Below, piece after piece: positions 47,882 to 56,964 of a stretch of 64,000 nt of DNA (positions are counted from its first letter, which is position 1; each line of letters begins with the position of its first letter). A program made the position numbers and the translations under genes. The notes below the pieces were generated by a model that was not told where the DNA came from, did no database searches, and saw only the letters and a list, made by a program, of their open reading frames with translations. Source of the stretch: JAXLZZ01 sp046350675 (GTDB lineage: Bacteria > Patescibacteriota > Saccharimonadia > Saccharimonadales > UBA4665); the NCBI GenBank assembly GCA_046350675.1, contig JAXLZZ010000006.1:1-64000 (forward strand), in the 5' to 3' direction.

Positions 47882-49339
47882 ATGAGGCACGGTTTGAGGC
47901 GCACTACACTGCAGCTTTGGGCGTTTATTGCTGTCATCTTAGGGTTGGGATTTGCATATTATGGATTAAAGCCAAATCCAATTTGGTTGGTTGTGCTCGG
48001 TATTTTGGTGTGTATATTACGGCGGCGAAACTATATCAAAGTATGTTTGGTAGTTTTGCTTGCACTGGGTCTCGGGCTTTGGCGAGGCGGTCACGTCCAG
48101 GACAGATTAAGTGTGTACGAAAGCTTGTATGACCAAAAAATAACACTGACTGTGCGAGCCCAGCAGGATGCCAACTACAATAAGTACAAACAATTCACTT
48201 TTGATGGTGGAAGTGTCGAAACGGATGAAGATGTGTTGCTGCCGGGCAAAATACTAGTAAGCGGCTACGGCAGCAATAGTATCCTACAGGGTGATCTCGT
48301 GCAGCTAGAAGGCAAGCTTAAGCCAGCTTACGGGACCTATGTAGCAAAAATGAGCTACGCTCAAATGACTGTGCTGGAACACAAGCCTGAGCTTATCGCC
48401 GAGCTCAGACGAAACTTTGTAAACGGTATGAATAATGCGTTACCTGAGCCTGCTGCTTCGTTCGCGATGGGAATTTTGGTGGGGCAGCGAGCAACACTGC
48501 CTGAAGCAGTAAAACAGGATTTATTGATGGTTGGCCTGACGCATATCATTGCGGTTTCTGGTTACAACTTAACGATAATTCTAAGGGCAAGTAAGGGTTT
48601 ATTGGCAAAGCAATCGAAGCGCCTGTCCCTCGGACTTTCGATAAGCCTCATCCTGGTTTTCTTGGCAATAACTGGGTCCAGCGCATCCATTGTTCGAGCA
48701 GCAATAGTCAGCATGTTAAGTATCTGGGCATTGTATTATGGCCGAAACATAAAGCCCATCAACTTGATTGCATTGGCAGCTGCAATCACAGCTTGGGCTA
48801 ATCCACTCTACGTTTGGAAAGATATGAGCTGGTATCTAAGTTTCTTGGCTTTCTATGGCGTGATGGTATTGGCGCCGTTGGTCGCAACTCGACTTAAGCC
48901 AAGAATACGGAACTCACTTCTTGCGATGATTGCGGTTGAGAGCATATGCGCCGAAATCATGACGCTACCGTATGTGCTCCATAATTTCGAACAACTATCG
49001 CTAGTAGGCTTGCCGGCAAATGTTCTTGTTGTTGCGCTGATACCCCTGGCTATGCTCCTGAGTTTATTTGCGGGACTTGCTGGAATGTTTGCAGCGTCAA
49101 TTGCTGGGTGGATCGCTTTGCCTGCGAAAATTCTTATAACGTACATGCTCGACATTGCCCACGTGTTGAGTAAAACACCGCACGGATTCATGGAAGGGAT
49201 CGCAATGTCGACTCAACAAATGATCTGTCTGTATAGCGTAATATTGATTGTCACAAGTCTGCTCTGGTTCAAAATTAAGCCGGAAAGTGATATAATAACA
49301 GATAAGAAATCAGATAAACTTCAAGGAGCAGAAGCTTGA
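47882..49339 (+). CDS. comEC: ComEC/Rec2 DNA-uptake channel
   Basis: 485 residues from ATG 47882. Two short membrane segments, an OB-like outside domain (LPGKILVSGYGSNSILQGDLVQLEGKL), then the competence domain with GLTHIIAVSGYNLTIILRA and SSASIVRAAIVSMLSIWALYYGR followed by ~8 helices. The C-terminal metallo-beta-lactamase domain of full-length ComEC is absent. It should translocate single-stranded DNA across the membrane, working with the type IV pilus genes at 52813-61708. It overlaps yebC by 4 bases. Confidence 0.9.
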   Translation: MRHGLRRTTLQLWAFIAVILGLGFAYYGLKPNPIWLVVLGILVCILRRRNYIKVCLVVLLALGLGLWRGGHVQDRLSVYESLYDQKITLTVRAQQDANYNKYKQFTFDGGSVETDEDVLLPGKILVSGYGSNSILQGDLVQLEGKLKPAYGTYVAKMSYAQMTVLEHKPELIAELRRNFVNGMNNALPEPAASFAMGILVGQRATLPEAVKQDLLMVGLTHIIAVSGYNLTIILRASKGLLAKQSKRLSLGLSISLILVFLAITGSSASIVRAAIVSMLSIWALYYGRNIKPINLIALAAAITAWANPLYVWKDMSWYLSFLAFYGVMVLAPLVATRLKPRIRNSLLAMIAVESICAEIMTLPYVLHNFEQLSLVGLPANVLVVALIPLAMLLSLFAGLAGMFAASIAGWIALPAKILITYMLDIAHVLSKTPHGFMEGIAMSTQQMICLYSVILIVTSLLWFKIKPESDIITDKKSDKLQGAEA

Positions 49340-50055
49340 GCGGTCATAGCAAGTGGTCAACCATTAAACGACAAAAAGGCGCAAAAGACGCAGCCCGCGG
49401 TGCTGTATTTACCAAGCTTGGTAATGCGATTGCTATTGCTGCACGTGGCGGGACCGATCCTGATACAAACTTTGCACTGCGCATGGCTATCGATAAAGCC
49501 AAGGCAGCAAATATGCCTTCGAGTAATATCCAGCGCTCAATTGACCGAGTCAAAGATAAAAGTGCAGATCAGCTTCAAGAAGTTTTGTATGAAGGCTACG
49601 GCCCTGGTGGTGTAGCTATTTTGGTGGAGTGCGCAACCGATAACATCAACCGCACCTATCCAGAGGTTAAGTTGGCATTCTCCAAGCATGGTGGGAATAT
49701 CGCCGAAAAGGGTGCGGTGGCATTCCAATTCGATCGCAAAGGTTCGATTCGCGTAAAGGGGTCAGGTGACGAAGTGTTGATGAAGGCTCTAGACGCTGGG
49801 GCGGAAGATGTGCAAGAAGAGGGTGCAGAATCAGTTATCTACACTGATCCTAAAGAATTGGCGAAGGTGCGTGACGCGCTTGATGGTCTCGAGATTGTTG
49901 AGGCGGAATTAACATATGTGCCAAATAACACAGTAGAAGTCACAGATGAAAAAACCGCAGGCAAGATCATGCGCCTCATGGATGCACTCGATGATTGTGA
50001 TGATGTGAGCAACACCCATGTAAACTTTGACATTGATGAGTCTTTGATTGGCTAA
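49336..50055 (+). CDS. yebC: YebC/PmpR family protein
   Basis: 239 residues, normal length. Starts SGHSKWSTIKRQKGAKDAARG, a family hallmark, then GPGGVAILVECATDNINRT and FSKHGGNIAEKGAVAFQFDRKG. The start is TTG 49336, supported by AAGGAG 7-8 bases upstream. YebC proteins act as transcription regulators or help ribosomes at proline stretches. Position before ruvC matches many bacteria. Confidence 0.95.
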   Translation: MSGHSKWSTIKRQKGAKDAARGAVFTKLGNAIAIAARGGTDPDTNFALRMAIDKAKAANMPSSNIQRSIDRVKDKSADQLQEVLYEGYGPGGVAILVECATDNINRTYPEVKLAFSKHGGNIAEKGAVAFQFDRKGSIRVKGSGDEVLMKALDAGAEDVQEEGAESVIYTDPKELAKVRDALDGLEIVEAELTYVPNNTVEVTDEKTAGKIMRLMDALDDCDDVSNTHVNFDIDESLIG

Positions 50056-50056
50056 A

Positions 50057-50527
50057 ATGAGGATTTTAGGGATTGACCCAGGAACAGGAATTCTTGGGTT
50101 CGGTGTTATTGATGCTGAAAAGGGTAAAGCAAAGCTTGTTGATGGCGGGGTCATTCGAACACCTGTGAAAGAGGATGATGCGGTTCGACTCGAAACTATC
50201 TTTGACGAGTTAACCGCGATTATTAAAGAAACTCAGCCACAAGCCATGTCGGTCGAAAAGCTGTTCTTCGCGCAAAATGTTACGACTGCCATGACTGTTG
50301 CACAAGCACGTGGCGTTGTATTGTTGGCTGGCAAGCAGGCTAAACTTGAGATATATGAGTATACGCCGCTGCAGATAAAGCAGGCGTTAACAGGGTACGG
50401 ACGTGCCGAAAAAAAGCAAATTCAAGAAATGGTGCGCGTTATCTTGAACCTCAAAGAAGTGCCCAAACCAGATGATTGTGCAGACGCGCTCGCAGCGGCT
50501 ATTACACACAGCATGACTATGAGATAA
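50057..50527 (+). CDS. ruvC: Holliday junction resolvase RuvC
   Basis: 156 residues. RNase H-fold catalytic acids: Asp in ILGIDPGTG, Glu in SVEKLFFAQN, and Asp/His in CADALAAAITH. It cleaves Holliday junctions together with RuvAB. ATG 50057 follows the yebC stop by one base, so translation is probably coupled. Confidence 0.95.
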   Translation: MRILGIDPGTGILGFGVIDAEKGKAKLVDGGVIRTPVKEDDAVRLETIFDELTAIIKETQPQAMSVEKLFFAQNVTTAMTVAQARGVVLLAGKQAKLEIYEYTPLQIKQALTGYGRAEKKQIQEMVRVILNLKEVPKPDDCADALAAAITHSMTMR

Positions 50528-50535
50528 TAGCTTTA

Positions 50536-51120
50536 ATGATTGCAACACTTTCTGGGGTAGTAAGCGAGAAACTTGCCGATATGGTGGTATTGGACGTGTC
50601 TGGGGTGGGGTATGGGCTTAATGTCACATCCGAAGACTTTGGTGTCATGAAGACCGGTGAAAAAGCAAAAGTCTATGTATACGAGCACATTCGAGAACAG
50701 TCTCATGATCTCTTTGGTTTTATCTCGCAAGAAACCAAATCGTTATTTGAGCAGCTACTGAGCGTAAACGGTGTGGGACCTAAAATGGCACTTAGCATGT
50801 TAAGCATCGGTTCAAACAGTGGGGTTAAACAGGCTATTGCCTCTGGAGATGTGGCATTTATTCAGCAAGCAAATGGCGTTGGTAAACGACTTGCAGAACG
50901 AGTAGTTGTAGATCTTAAAGATAAGGTTGGCCTGGTGGGTGTAGACCTTCAATCGACTGGTATGCTCCAATCGAGTGACTCATTACAACAAGACGAAGCT
51001 GTCGGCGGCCTAATGGCACTTGGGTACACTGAAGCAGACGCTGCAAAAGCTTTGCAAGGTGTTGATCCAAAGCTGTCAGCCGAGGATCGTATCAAACAAG
51101 CATTGAAAGGCGTAAAATGA
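50536..51120 (+). CDS. ruvA: Holliday junction helicase subunit RuvA
   Basis: 194 residues. N-terminal OB fold (MIATLSGVVSEKLADMVVLDVSGVGYGLNV), tandem HhH motifs (LLSVNGVGPKMALSML, and FIQQANGVGKRLAERVVVDLKDK) and a C-terminal domain III (DEAVGGLMALGYTEADAAKAL) that binds RuvB. ATG 50536 is used; the frame is open to 50476. It overlaps ruvB by 4 bases. Confidence 0.95.
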   Translation: MIATLSGVVSEKLADMVVLDVSGVGYGLNVTSEDFGVMKTGEKAKVYVYEHIREQSHDLFGFISQETKSLFEQLLSVNGVGPKMALSMLSIGSNSGVKQAIASGDVAFIQQANGVGKRLAERVVVDLKDKVGLVGVDLQSTGMLQSSDSLQQDEAVGGLMALGYTEADAAKALQGVDPKLSAEDRIKQALKGVK

Positions 51121-52148
51121 TTGATCGAATTGTTGATGCAGGGGCTGAACCAGAGGAGCCGGAAGAGCAAGTTATTGAGAATACGCTGCGACCGCGTGAT
51201 TTTGAAAACTATATTGGTCAGGAGCACCTCAAAAAGAATGTAAAGTTGGCAATTGACGCCGCCAAAAAGCGAGATGAGCCACTTGACCACGTGCTGCTGC
51301 ATGGGCCGCCTGGTCTTGGTAAGACTACGATGGCTAGTGTGATTGCTAATGAAATGGGTGCACAGATCCGTGTTACGAGCGGCCCAGCTATTGAGCGTGC
51401 GGGCGATCTGGCTAGTTTGCTCACAAACTTAAGTGACGGAGACATACTATTTGTTGATGAGATTCATCGCTTGAATCGCAACGTTGAAGAGGTGCTATAT
51501 AGTGCAATGGAAGATTTCAAACTTGATATTATGCTGGGAAAAGGGCCGTCTGCACGTTCATTAAGGCTTGATCTGCCAAAGTTCACAATTATCGGTGCTA
51601 CTACACGTACCGGTAGCTTAGCAGCACCACTTCGCGATCGATTTGGCATGATTCACCGACTAGAATTCTATACGCCAGAAGAGATTCAAGAGATTATTGT
51701 GCGCGCTGCGAATATTTTGAATGTAAAAATTGACCAAAAGGCAGCAGCTGAGCTTTCACAAAGAGCACGACTCACACCGCGTATTGCAAATCGACTTTTA
51801 AAGCGAGTTCGTGATTACGCAGACGTGAATGGTGATGGCATAATTGACGCTCAACTCAGCTACAAGGCGCTTGATTTACTGGATATAGATTCAATGGGTC
51901 TTGATAAGACAGATCGTAGCTTACTCTTGGCTATTATCGAGAACTATGATGGTGGGCCCGTAGGCGTCGAAACACTTGCCGCACTAACAGCAGAAGAACG
52001 TAGCACGATCGAAGATTTCTACGAACCATATCTAATGCAGATTGGCCTTTTGGAACGAACCCCTCGCGGCCGCAAAGTGACCAGCAAAGCGTATAAGCAT
52101 CTTGATAAGTCGCGAAAAACCGACGACAAACAATCAACCTTGGTGTAA
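51117..52148 (+). CDS. ruvB: Holliday junction helicase subunit RuvB
   Basis: 343 residues. Walker A LLHGPPGLGKTTMA, Walker B DILFVDEIHRLNRNVEE, sensor GATTRTGSLAAPLRDRFG and a C-terminal winged helix (LLERTPRGRKVTSKAYKHL). It drives branch migration as a hexameric motor on RuvA. Confidence 0.97.
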   Translation: MIDRIVDAGAEPEEPEEQVIENTLRPRDFENYIGQEHLKKNVKLAIDAAKKRDEPLDHVLLHGPPGLGKTTMASVIANEMGAQIRVTSGPAIERAGDLASLLTNLSDGDILFVDEIHRLNRNVEEVLYSAMEDFKLDIMLGKGPSARSLRLDLPKFTIIGATTRTGSLAAPLRDRFGMIHRLEFYTPEEIQEIIVRAANILNVKIDQKAAAELSQRARLTPRIANRLLKRVRDYADVNGDGIIDAQLSYKALDLLDIDSMGLDKTDRSLLLAIIENYDGGPVGVETLAALTAEERSTIEDFYEPYLMQIGLLERTPRGRKVTSKAYKHLDKSRKTDDKQSTLV

Positions 52149-52158
52149 GAACAATACT

Positions 52159-52809
52159 ATGAACTCCGATGGACTAAATAATCAAGGCACTATCAAGAAC
52201 CCACTTGCAGTTATGCAAGATGGAGAAAAAATAATTTTTGAGGTTCGCCGCCATCCAATCGGACTTCTATATATGTATGCAGGAGTAGGGGCTGTTCTTA
52301 TATTTTTCGCAATCATTGCTTTTGTAGTTATGCCAAATTCATCAGGCGCCGGATCTGATACGAGCTCTGTTGTCGGCGGCGTACTATTCTTTTTTGCTGC
52401 CATACTTGCCATGGTTGTTACGTTTGTGACTACCATTGTCTACTGGGGCAATCACTGGATTGTTAGTAGCGACAGTCTTACGCAAACAACGCAACAAGGT
52501 TTATTCCGTAAAAAGTCTGCCCAGCTTTCTCTAGAGCATATCGAGGACGTTACAGCAGATAAACATGGATTGCTGCCCCACTTGTTTAATTACGGTACCA
52601 TAATGGTCGAAACTGCAGGTGAGAGCGGAAAATTTCAGTTTAGCTATTGTCCAAACCCTGCATATTACGCTCAAAAACTGCTTGCAGCAAAGGAAGACCT
52701 TGCACTACATGGTCACGATCCTGTGAAGCCTCAAACAGGTACACCTCGAACAAAACCCATTGAGCAGTTGGGTCAGGCTGCGCTCAATGATTTTTCCTCT
52801 GACAGATAG
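52159..52809 (+). CDS. PH-domain membrane protein (YdbS-like)
   Basis: 216 residues. An N-terminal strand GEKIIFEVRRHPIGL precedes two membrane helices (about 38-60 and 77-98), then a bacterial PH domain (WIVSSDSLTQTTQQGLFRKKSAQLSLEHIEDVTADKHGLL). Function unknown; such proteins often associate with membranes under stress. Convergent with the pilus operon. Confidence 0.8.
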   Translation: MNSDGLNNQGTIKNPLAVMQDGEKIIFEVRRHPIGLLYMYAGVGAVLIFFAIIAFVVMPNSSGAGSDTSSVVGGVLFFFAAILAMVVTFVTTIVYWGNHWIVSSDSLTQTTQQGLFRKKSAQLSLEHIEDVTADKHGLLPHLFNYGTIMVETAGESGKFQFSYCPNPAYYAQKLLAAKEDLALHGHDPVKPQTGTPRTKPIEQLGQAALNDFSSDR

Positions 52810-52812
52810 GAC

Positions 52813-53118
52813 CTATTGAAAAGGATTGCTTCGAGCCTGATTGAAAAGAGCCTGTACGCTCACGCTGTTATCTTCAAGCGACTGTAATTGCTTTACCACG
52901 GCTTTGTCTATATGCGGTATCTGCGAAGCCTGAACCTGGCTAGTTATCTGCTCCTCGGTTGGTTCCTGGCCGCTGAGACTAGTAATCCTAAAGAACAGAA
53001 AGCCATATATAACAACAACCAAAAGAACGAAGGCTGTTATGCTGTACTGACGCAGTTTCTTTGTGTCAGATGTGAGTTTAGCTATCAACTCTTGAATGCG
53101 GATCTTTTGTTCGTTCAT
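52813..53118 (-). CDS. Small membrane protein of the pilus operon (PilP position)
   Basis: 101 residues with a cytoplasmic coil, one membrane helix (YSITAFVLLVVVIYGFLFF) and an outside tail. It is the last gene of the pilM-N-O set and overlaps pilO by 4 bases. Its place equals that of PilP, but it has neither the lipoprotein signal nor a PilP fold that I can see. Confidence 0.6.
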   Translation of the reverse strand: MNEQKIRIQELIAKLTSDTKKLRQYSITAFVLLVVVIYGFLFFRITSLSGQEPTEEQITSQVQASQIPHIDKAVVKQLQSLEDNSVSVQALFNQARSNPFQ

Positions 53119-53762
53119 GGCCGTATGTAGTTATTAAGTGTTAATGTAAAACTGAGGAAATTGCGATTATCTTTGCTTGGCTCAAGCGCAATCGTGCTGA
53201 CTTGCGCAGTTCGGCGATTACGCTCAAGTGCATTTAGGAAGCTAACAAATTTATCATACCGGACAGGATTTGCTGGGTCGCTCTGGACTGTAATAGGCAG
53301 TTGGTAGACGCCGGGGATGTTCTTAACAGGTGTAAGTTGTGACAATTTGCCGGTACTCGGACTAGTTACTGCAGGAGTGGTAGCTGCTGAGCTAGGTGTG
53401 GAACTTGTGGCGCCGGTCGGAGAATTACCAAGCGTAGAAGCAGGAAAAGTAATGGCAGACAGGCTTATACCGTATTGATTGGCAATATTAACAATCTCTC
53501 TGACTGCCTGCGCTTGGCTCTTATCTTCAGGCACAATAGATTGCGTTATCTTTTGTAGATCAGTATACGTCTGTAAATCTCTAGCAGTTTTTTTCAATGT
53601 GGCTTGTTCACGATCAAGTGCGGCGTTTTTGGCCTTTAATTGCGTTAGGCTATTTGCTTTGGTGGTCAATAATGAATTAATGCTAATGGTAGCAAAAATC
53701 AAGCCTACGAAAAGTACAAGAATACATCCAAGAAGGATGAAGTATAGGCGCTTGGCATTCAT
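53115..53762 (-). CDS. pilO: Type IV pilus PilO-like protein
   Basis: 215 residues. One membrane helix (YFILLGCILVLFVGLIFATISI), then a coiled coil (SLTQLKAKNAALDREQATLK) and a ferredoxin-like outside domain, separated by a Ser/Thr/Pro linker. PilO pairs with PilN to form the alignment complex of the pilus machine. Overlaps both neighbours by 4 bases. Confidence 0.82.
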   Translation of the reverse strand: MNAKRLYFILLGCILVLFVGLIFATISINSLLTTKANSLTQLKAKNAALDREQATLKKTARDLQTYTDLQKITQSIVPEDKSQAQAVREIVNIANQYGISLSAITFPASTLGNSPTGATSSTPSSAATTPAVTSPSTGKLSQLTPVKNIPGVYQLPITVQSDPANPVRYDKFVSFLNALERNRRTAQVSTIALEPSKDNRNFLSFTLTLNNYIRP

Positions 53763-54355
53763 TGTTTCAGCCCCTTGCTGTTAATGAACAAGAAAGGATT
53801 ATTGGGTGCAAATAGGGCGCGGATATTAACAGTGCATGGATACTCAGCGTCGGCACCCTCACCCTTACAATTGATACTCACAATATCGGCTTTACTAAAG
53901 ATTTTATTGTCGGGATCGGCCAGATTAACTTGTACCTGTGTAGCGGTGGCATAGTCTTTTGCAACTGCAGAAATATCGATACCGCCAGTTGTTTGGCTGA
54001 TATTCAAGGTTGCCAAGTTTGCATTTGCAGGAATAGTGGCCGCTATTTGTTTTAAGAGCTGGGAGAACAACACTTCTTGCCCTAAGACTTTCACTACTAG
54101 CTTAAAACTGCCACTAATATCCTGTATTTGTTTTTGAGTCTCAGCAAATTTCGCCTCTTTAAATACCTTTTCTGTCGACGCAATCTGCGCATTGTACGTA
54201 TCCGTTGATTGTTGGATCTTAACTAGCCCGTACGTGCCAATTACACCCACACCAATAAGCGCAATCACAAATAAGGCTACCCAGCGTCGAAGCGCCACAT
54301 TGCGTCGTGCATACACATAGCTACTTTTAACGTCCGGAGGGAGGAGATTGATCAT
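53759..54355 (-). CDS. pilN: Type IV pilus PilN-like protein
   Basis: 198 residues. Begins MINLLPPDVKSSYVYARRN, the PilN N-terminus that docks on PilM, then one membrane helix (WVALFVIALIGVGVIGTYGLV) and a coil leading to a ferredoxin-like domain. Coupled to pilM and pilO by ATGA overlaps. Confidence 0.9.
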   Translation of the reverse strand: MINLLPPDVKSSYVYARRNVALRRWVALFVIALIGVGVIGTYGLVKIQQSTDTYNAQIASTEKVFKEAKFAETQKQIQDISGSFKLVVKVLGQEVLFSQLLKQIAATIPANANLATLNISQTTGGIDISAVAKDYATATQVQVNLADPDNKIFSKADIVSINCKGEGADAEYPCTVNIRALFAPNNPFLFINSKGLKQ

Positions 54356-55440
54356 GAGTCAAACACCTTCTTTGGATTTGCTAAGCTCAAGCCAGCAACG
54401 GTTGCATACATAGGCTTTTCGGCATCAGGCGGTTCTTTTAGGCCTTTAAGATTGAAATAGTGCCAGGGCTCTCCGTGTCTAACTGGTATCCGCAAATGAT
54501 CGATAAGATATTCGCTAAGCCCAGGCATATTAGCACCCCCACCGAGAGTGATAATTTGGCTAATAGGTCGCTCTGTGCCATATCGTTCTTCATAGTACCG
54601 AATCATTCGCCGCACTTCTCGTAATATTTGCTCTAATGTTGGGTCGAGAGCTTTCGTAATCTCTTTTTGTTTTTTACTCAGACCTAACCCATAGCGAGTT
54701 TTGATAAGATTTGCTTCTTCAAGCGTAACACCGAGATCTTTCTTTATAGAACTCGTGAAGTCTTCGCCGCCACCCTGGACCGTGCCAGTTACAAGCAGGT
54801 GCTTGTCAATAATACTAATGTCGGATGAAAGTGAGCCAAAATCAATCATGAACGTTGCAAGATCGCTGTGCGTATCCAGAGAAAATAAGCGGGCAGATGA
54901 GCTTAGAGTAGGTTCGATGAGTACTGCCTCTAGCCCGAGCAGCTGAGCAAGGTCTAGGTAGGAGTCAACAATTGTGCGAGGTACCGCAACGATAGCTACT
55001 TCAGTGTTGTGCTCGGTTTGCTTGATAATGTCATAGTCAAGGTATAACTCTTCCAACGGGGCGGATATATATTGCTCAGCTTCGAGCTGTACTGCTGCTG
55101 TAAGTTCCGAAGACTGTAATTTTGGTAGCTGAACCGAGCGAGTGAACGTTCTATATGCAGGAATGGCTATTGCTGCCCGACGCGTAGTTATATCACCCAC
55201 TAAATGATGCTTAAAAAGTTCATATGCTGCCTTCGCGATGATTTCAGGCTTAACGATCACCCCGTCTTCCTGCGCAGCTTTATCAAAGGTTGCCGATCCA
55301 TACCCAACAATACGCGGTTTATCCTTGGAGCTGGGCATAGCTTGCTCAGCTATCTGCATGACCTTCAGCGAACCATGGCCGATATCAATACCGAACAAAG
55401 GTTTATCGTGATAGAAGTTAGATATTTTCGCGTTTTTCAT
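54352..55440 (-). CDS. pilM: Type IV pilus assembly ATPase PilM
   Basis: 362 residues, actin-like fold. Motifs: LFGIDIGHGSLKVMQI (phosphate 1), AFAIPAYRTFTRSVQLP-like region AIAIPAYRTFTRSVQLP, SDISIIDKHLLVTGTVQGGGED (phosphate 2), and IITLGGGANMPGLSEYL. It forms the cytoplasmic ring that binds the PilN N-terminus. Confidence 0.92.
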   Translation of the reverse strand: MKNAKISNFYHDKPLFGIDIGHGSLKVMQIAEQAMPSSKDKPRIVGYGSATFDKAAQEDGVIVKPEIIAKAAYELFKHHLVGDITTRRAAIAIPAYRTFTRSVQLPKLQSSELTAAVQLEAEQYISAPLEELYLDYDIIKQTEHNTEVAIVAVPRTIVDSYLDLAQLLGLEAVLIEPTLSSSARLFSLDTHSDLATFMIDFGSLSSDISIIDKHLLVTGTVQGGGEDFTSSIKKDLGVTLEEANLIKTRYGLGLSKKQKEITKALDPTLEQILREVRRMIRYYEERYGTERPISQIITLGGGANMPGLSEYLIDHLRIPVRHGEPWHYFNLKGLKEPPDAEKPMYATVAGLSLANPKKVFDS

Positions 55441-55503
55441 ACCTGCCCACCAAGCATAAGGGTCTTACCACCAGTATAACAGATAGAGAAGAGTGCCATG
55501 ATA

Positions 55504-56964
55504 TTATGGTTTGCCCGGGTACTTCTGCTGATAGCTGCTTATCGTCCATGTACTACTGCCTGATGAGAGTGTCGTGCCAAAGGTGACAGTCCCTGCGCCG
55601 CTCATATCTACTGTTTGTCCAACCACCGACCCTACGTTACCCGCTCCACCAATAACAATCTTCCCCCAATAGGCATTAAATATCATGCCTGGTAAGTTTG
55701 TGCCGCCGCCTATTGTGACAGTAGTGGTATTGGCGGAGGTTTTTAATGCGCTACCAGTCAAACTTGTACAACTCGGGCTACATGCAGCAGTGCTCTTAAA
55801 ACTAATGAATTCTATGCCCGTACCTGATGAATTAGCAATGAGTTGCGCAGCTTCACCTGCAGTAATTGTCCCGTCTACGATAACCACTGGCCGAGTCGTA
55901 CCTACACTGTCTGCTACCGTAATTTTTGCTGCTCCACCAAGAATTAAATTGCCTGTAATATACACGTTACCGGTAATTGTTAGATTGCATGAGCTGCCGA
56001 CATCTACATTGCCAGTTATCTTTAGATTGGCGGGCCATGTGCGATTAAAGTTCTGTGTTTGACTGTACTGTTTACAGTCAATAGAGCTATCACTACTAGA
56101 TTTTGTAGTGGTTACTGCGGCAATTTGAGCACTACGATCATAGGTTGGTTGGCTCACTTGCTCGGCCACACAGCCAATTTGCAGCCCGCTTCCCCCACTT
56201 GTGCCAGCACGAATTTGAGGACGGTTGTTGTTATACTGCGAGTTCGGGAATTTTGATTGCGTCTGACCGGTTGCACAGACTGTTCCAATAATCGCCACGC
56301 TACTCCAATCTGGTATTGGGATAGGCTGTGTGCCTGTACAAAGCGAAGGGTAGGTTGAGCCGCCACTTGTTGGGCAGGCATAATTTGCGGCATGTACTGT
56401 TGCTGGCTTGGTATCGGTGCCGATTTGGGAGCCGCCACTCATTTGGATGGTTCCGTTCACGTATACATCAGAGTTTGTTATGCGTGCAGCACCACCCATT
56501 ATCAAGCCACCTGGGCCTGCGTGGACTGAATAGCTCTGTGATTTAGTCCCAACAGCCGTTACCTTTACAATTCTAGTGCTAATCGGCTTAGACGAAGAGG
56601 CAGAACGATATACTTTACCAGTTGATGTAATGACCTTGGCGTTCGGGTCGCTTGCGCTATTCGTTATTGTCGTCGTAAAGACACCTCGACCTTGTGTCGT
56701 ATTGTTGAAGAACTGTTGCTCAGTTGGATACCCAGAAAACTGATCATCAACATTTAGTTGTTTAACCGATTGTTCGACACCAGCTTCCGCAACTAGTAAA
56801 GAATTGGCTACATATGTGTTATTGCGCGTGACCTGATATTGTCCGGTTGTTGCACTAATTAAGGCAATGCCTATGGTCATCAAGACACCAGCAACTAGGA
56901 TTATCGTCACAAGTATTAAGCCTTGTTCATCAGAGTTTGCATCTTTTTTGCGCAGACTAATCAT
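55504..56964 (-). CDS. PilX-like minor pilin fused to a large beta-helix-like domain
   Basis: 486 residues. The N-terminus DEQGLILVTIILVAGVLMTIGIALISATTGQY is a PilX-type prepilin-like helix. From about residue 155 the protein consists of repeated Gly/Val/Thr-rich strands (GPGGLIMGGAARITNSDVYVNG, NVDVGSSCNLTITGNVYITG, LILGGAAKITVADSV), suggesting a right-handed beta-helix or bactofilin-like stack. Several cysteine pairs are present. It probably sits at the pilus tip and may bind host, DNA or surface ligands. It overlaps the next minor pilin by 8 bases. Confidence 0.75.
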   Translation of the reverse strand: MISLRKKDANSDEQGLILVTIILVAGVLMTIGIALISATTGQYQVTRNNTYVANSLLVAEAGVEQSVKQLNVDDQFSGYPTEQQFFNNTTQGRGVFTTTITNSASDPNAKVITSTGKVYRSASSSKPISTRIVKVTAVGTKSQSYSVHAGPGGLIMGGAARITNSDVYVNGTIQMSGGSQIGTDTKPATVHAANYACPTSGGSTYPSLCTGTQPIPIPDWSSVAIIGTVCATGQTQSKFPNSQYNNNRPQIRAGTSGGSGLQIGCVAEQVSQPTYDRSAQIAAVTTTKSSSDSSIDCKQYSQTQNFNRTWPANLKITGNVDVGSSCNLTITGNVYITGNLILGGAAKITVADSVGTTRPVVIVDGTITAGEAAQLIANSSGTGIEFISFKSTAACSPSCTSLTGSALKTSANTTTVTIGGGTNLPGMIFNAYWGKIVIGGAGNVGSVVGQTVDMSGAGTVTFGTTLSSGSSTWTISSYQQKYPGKP

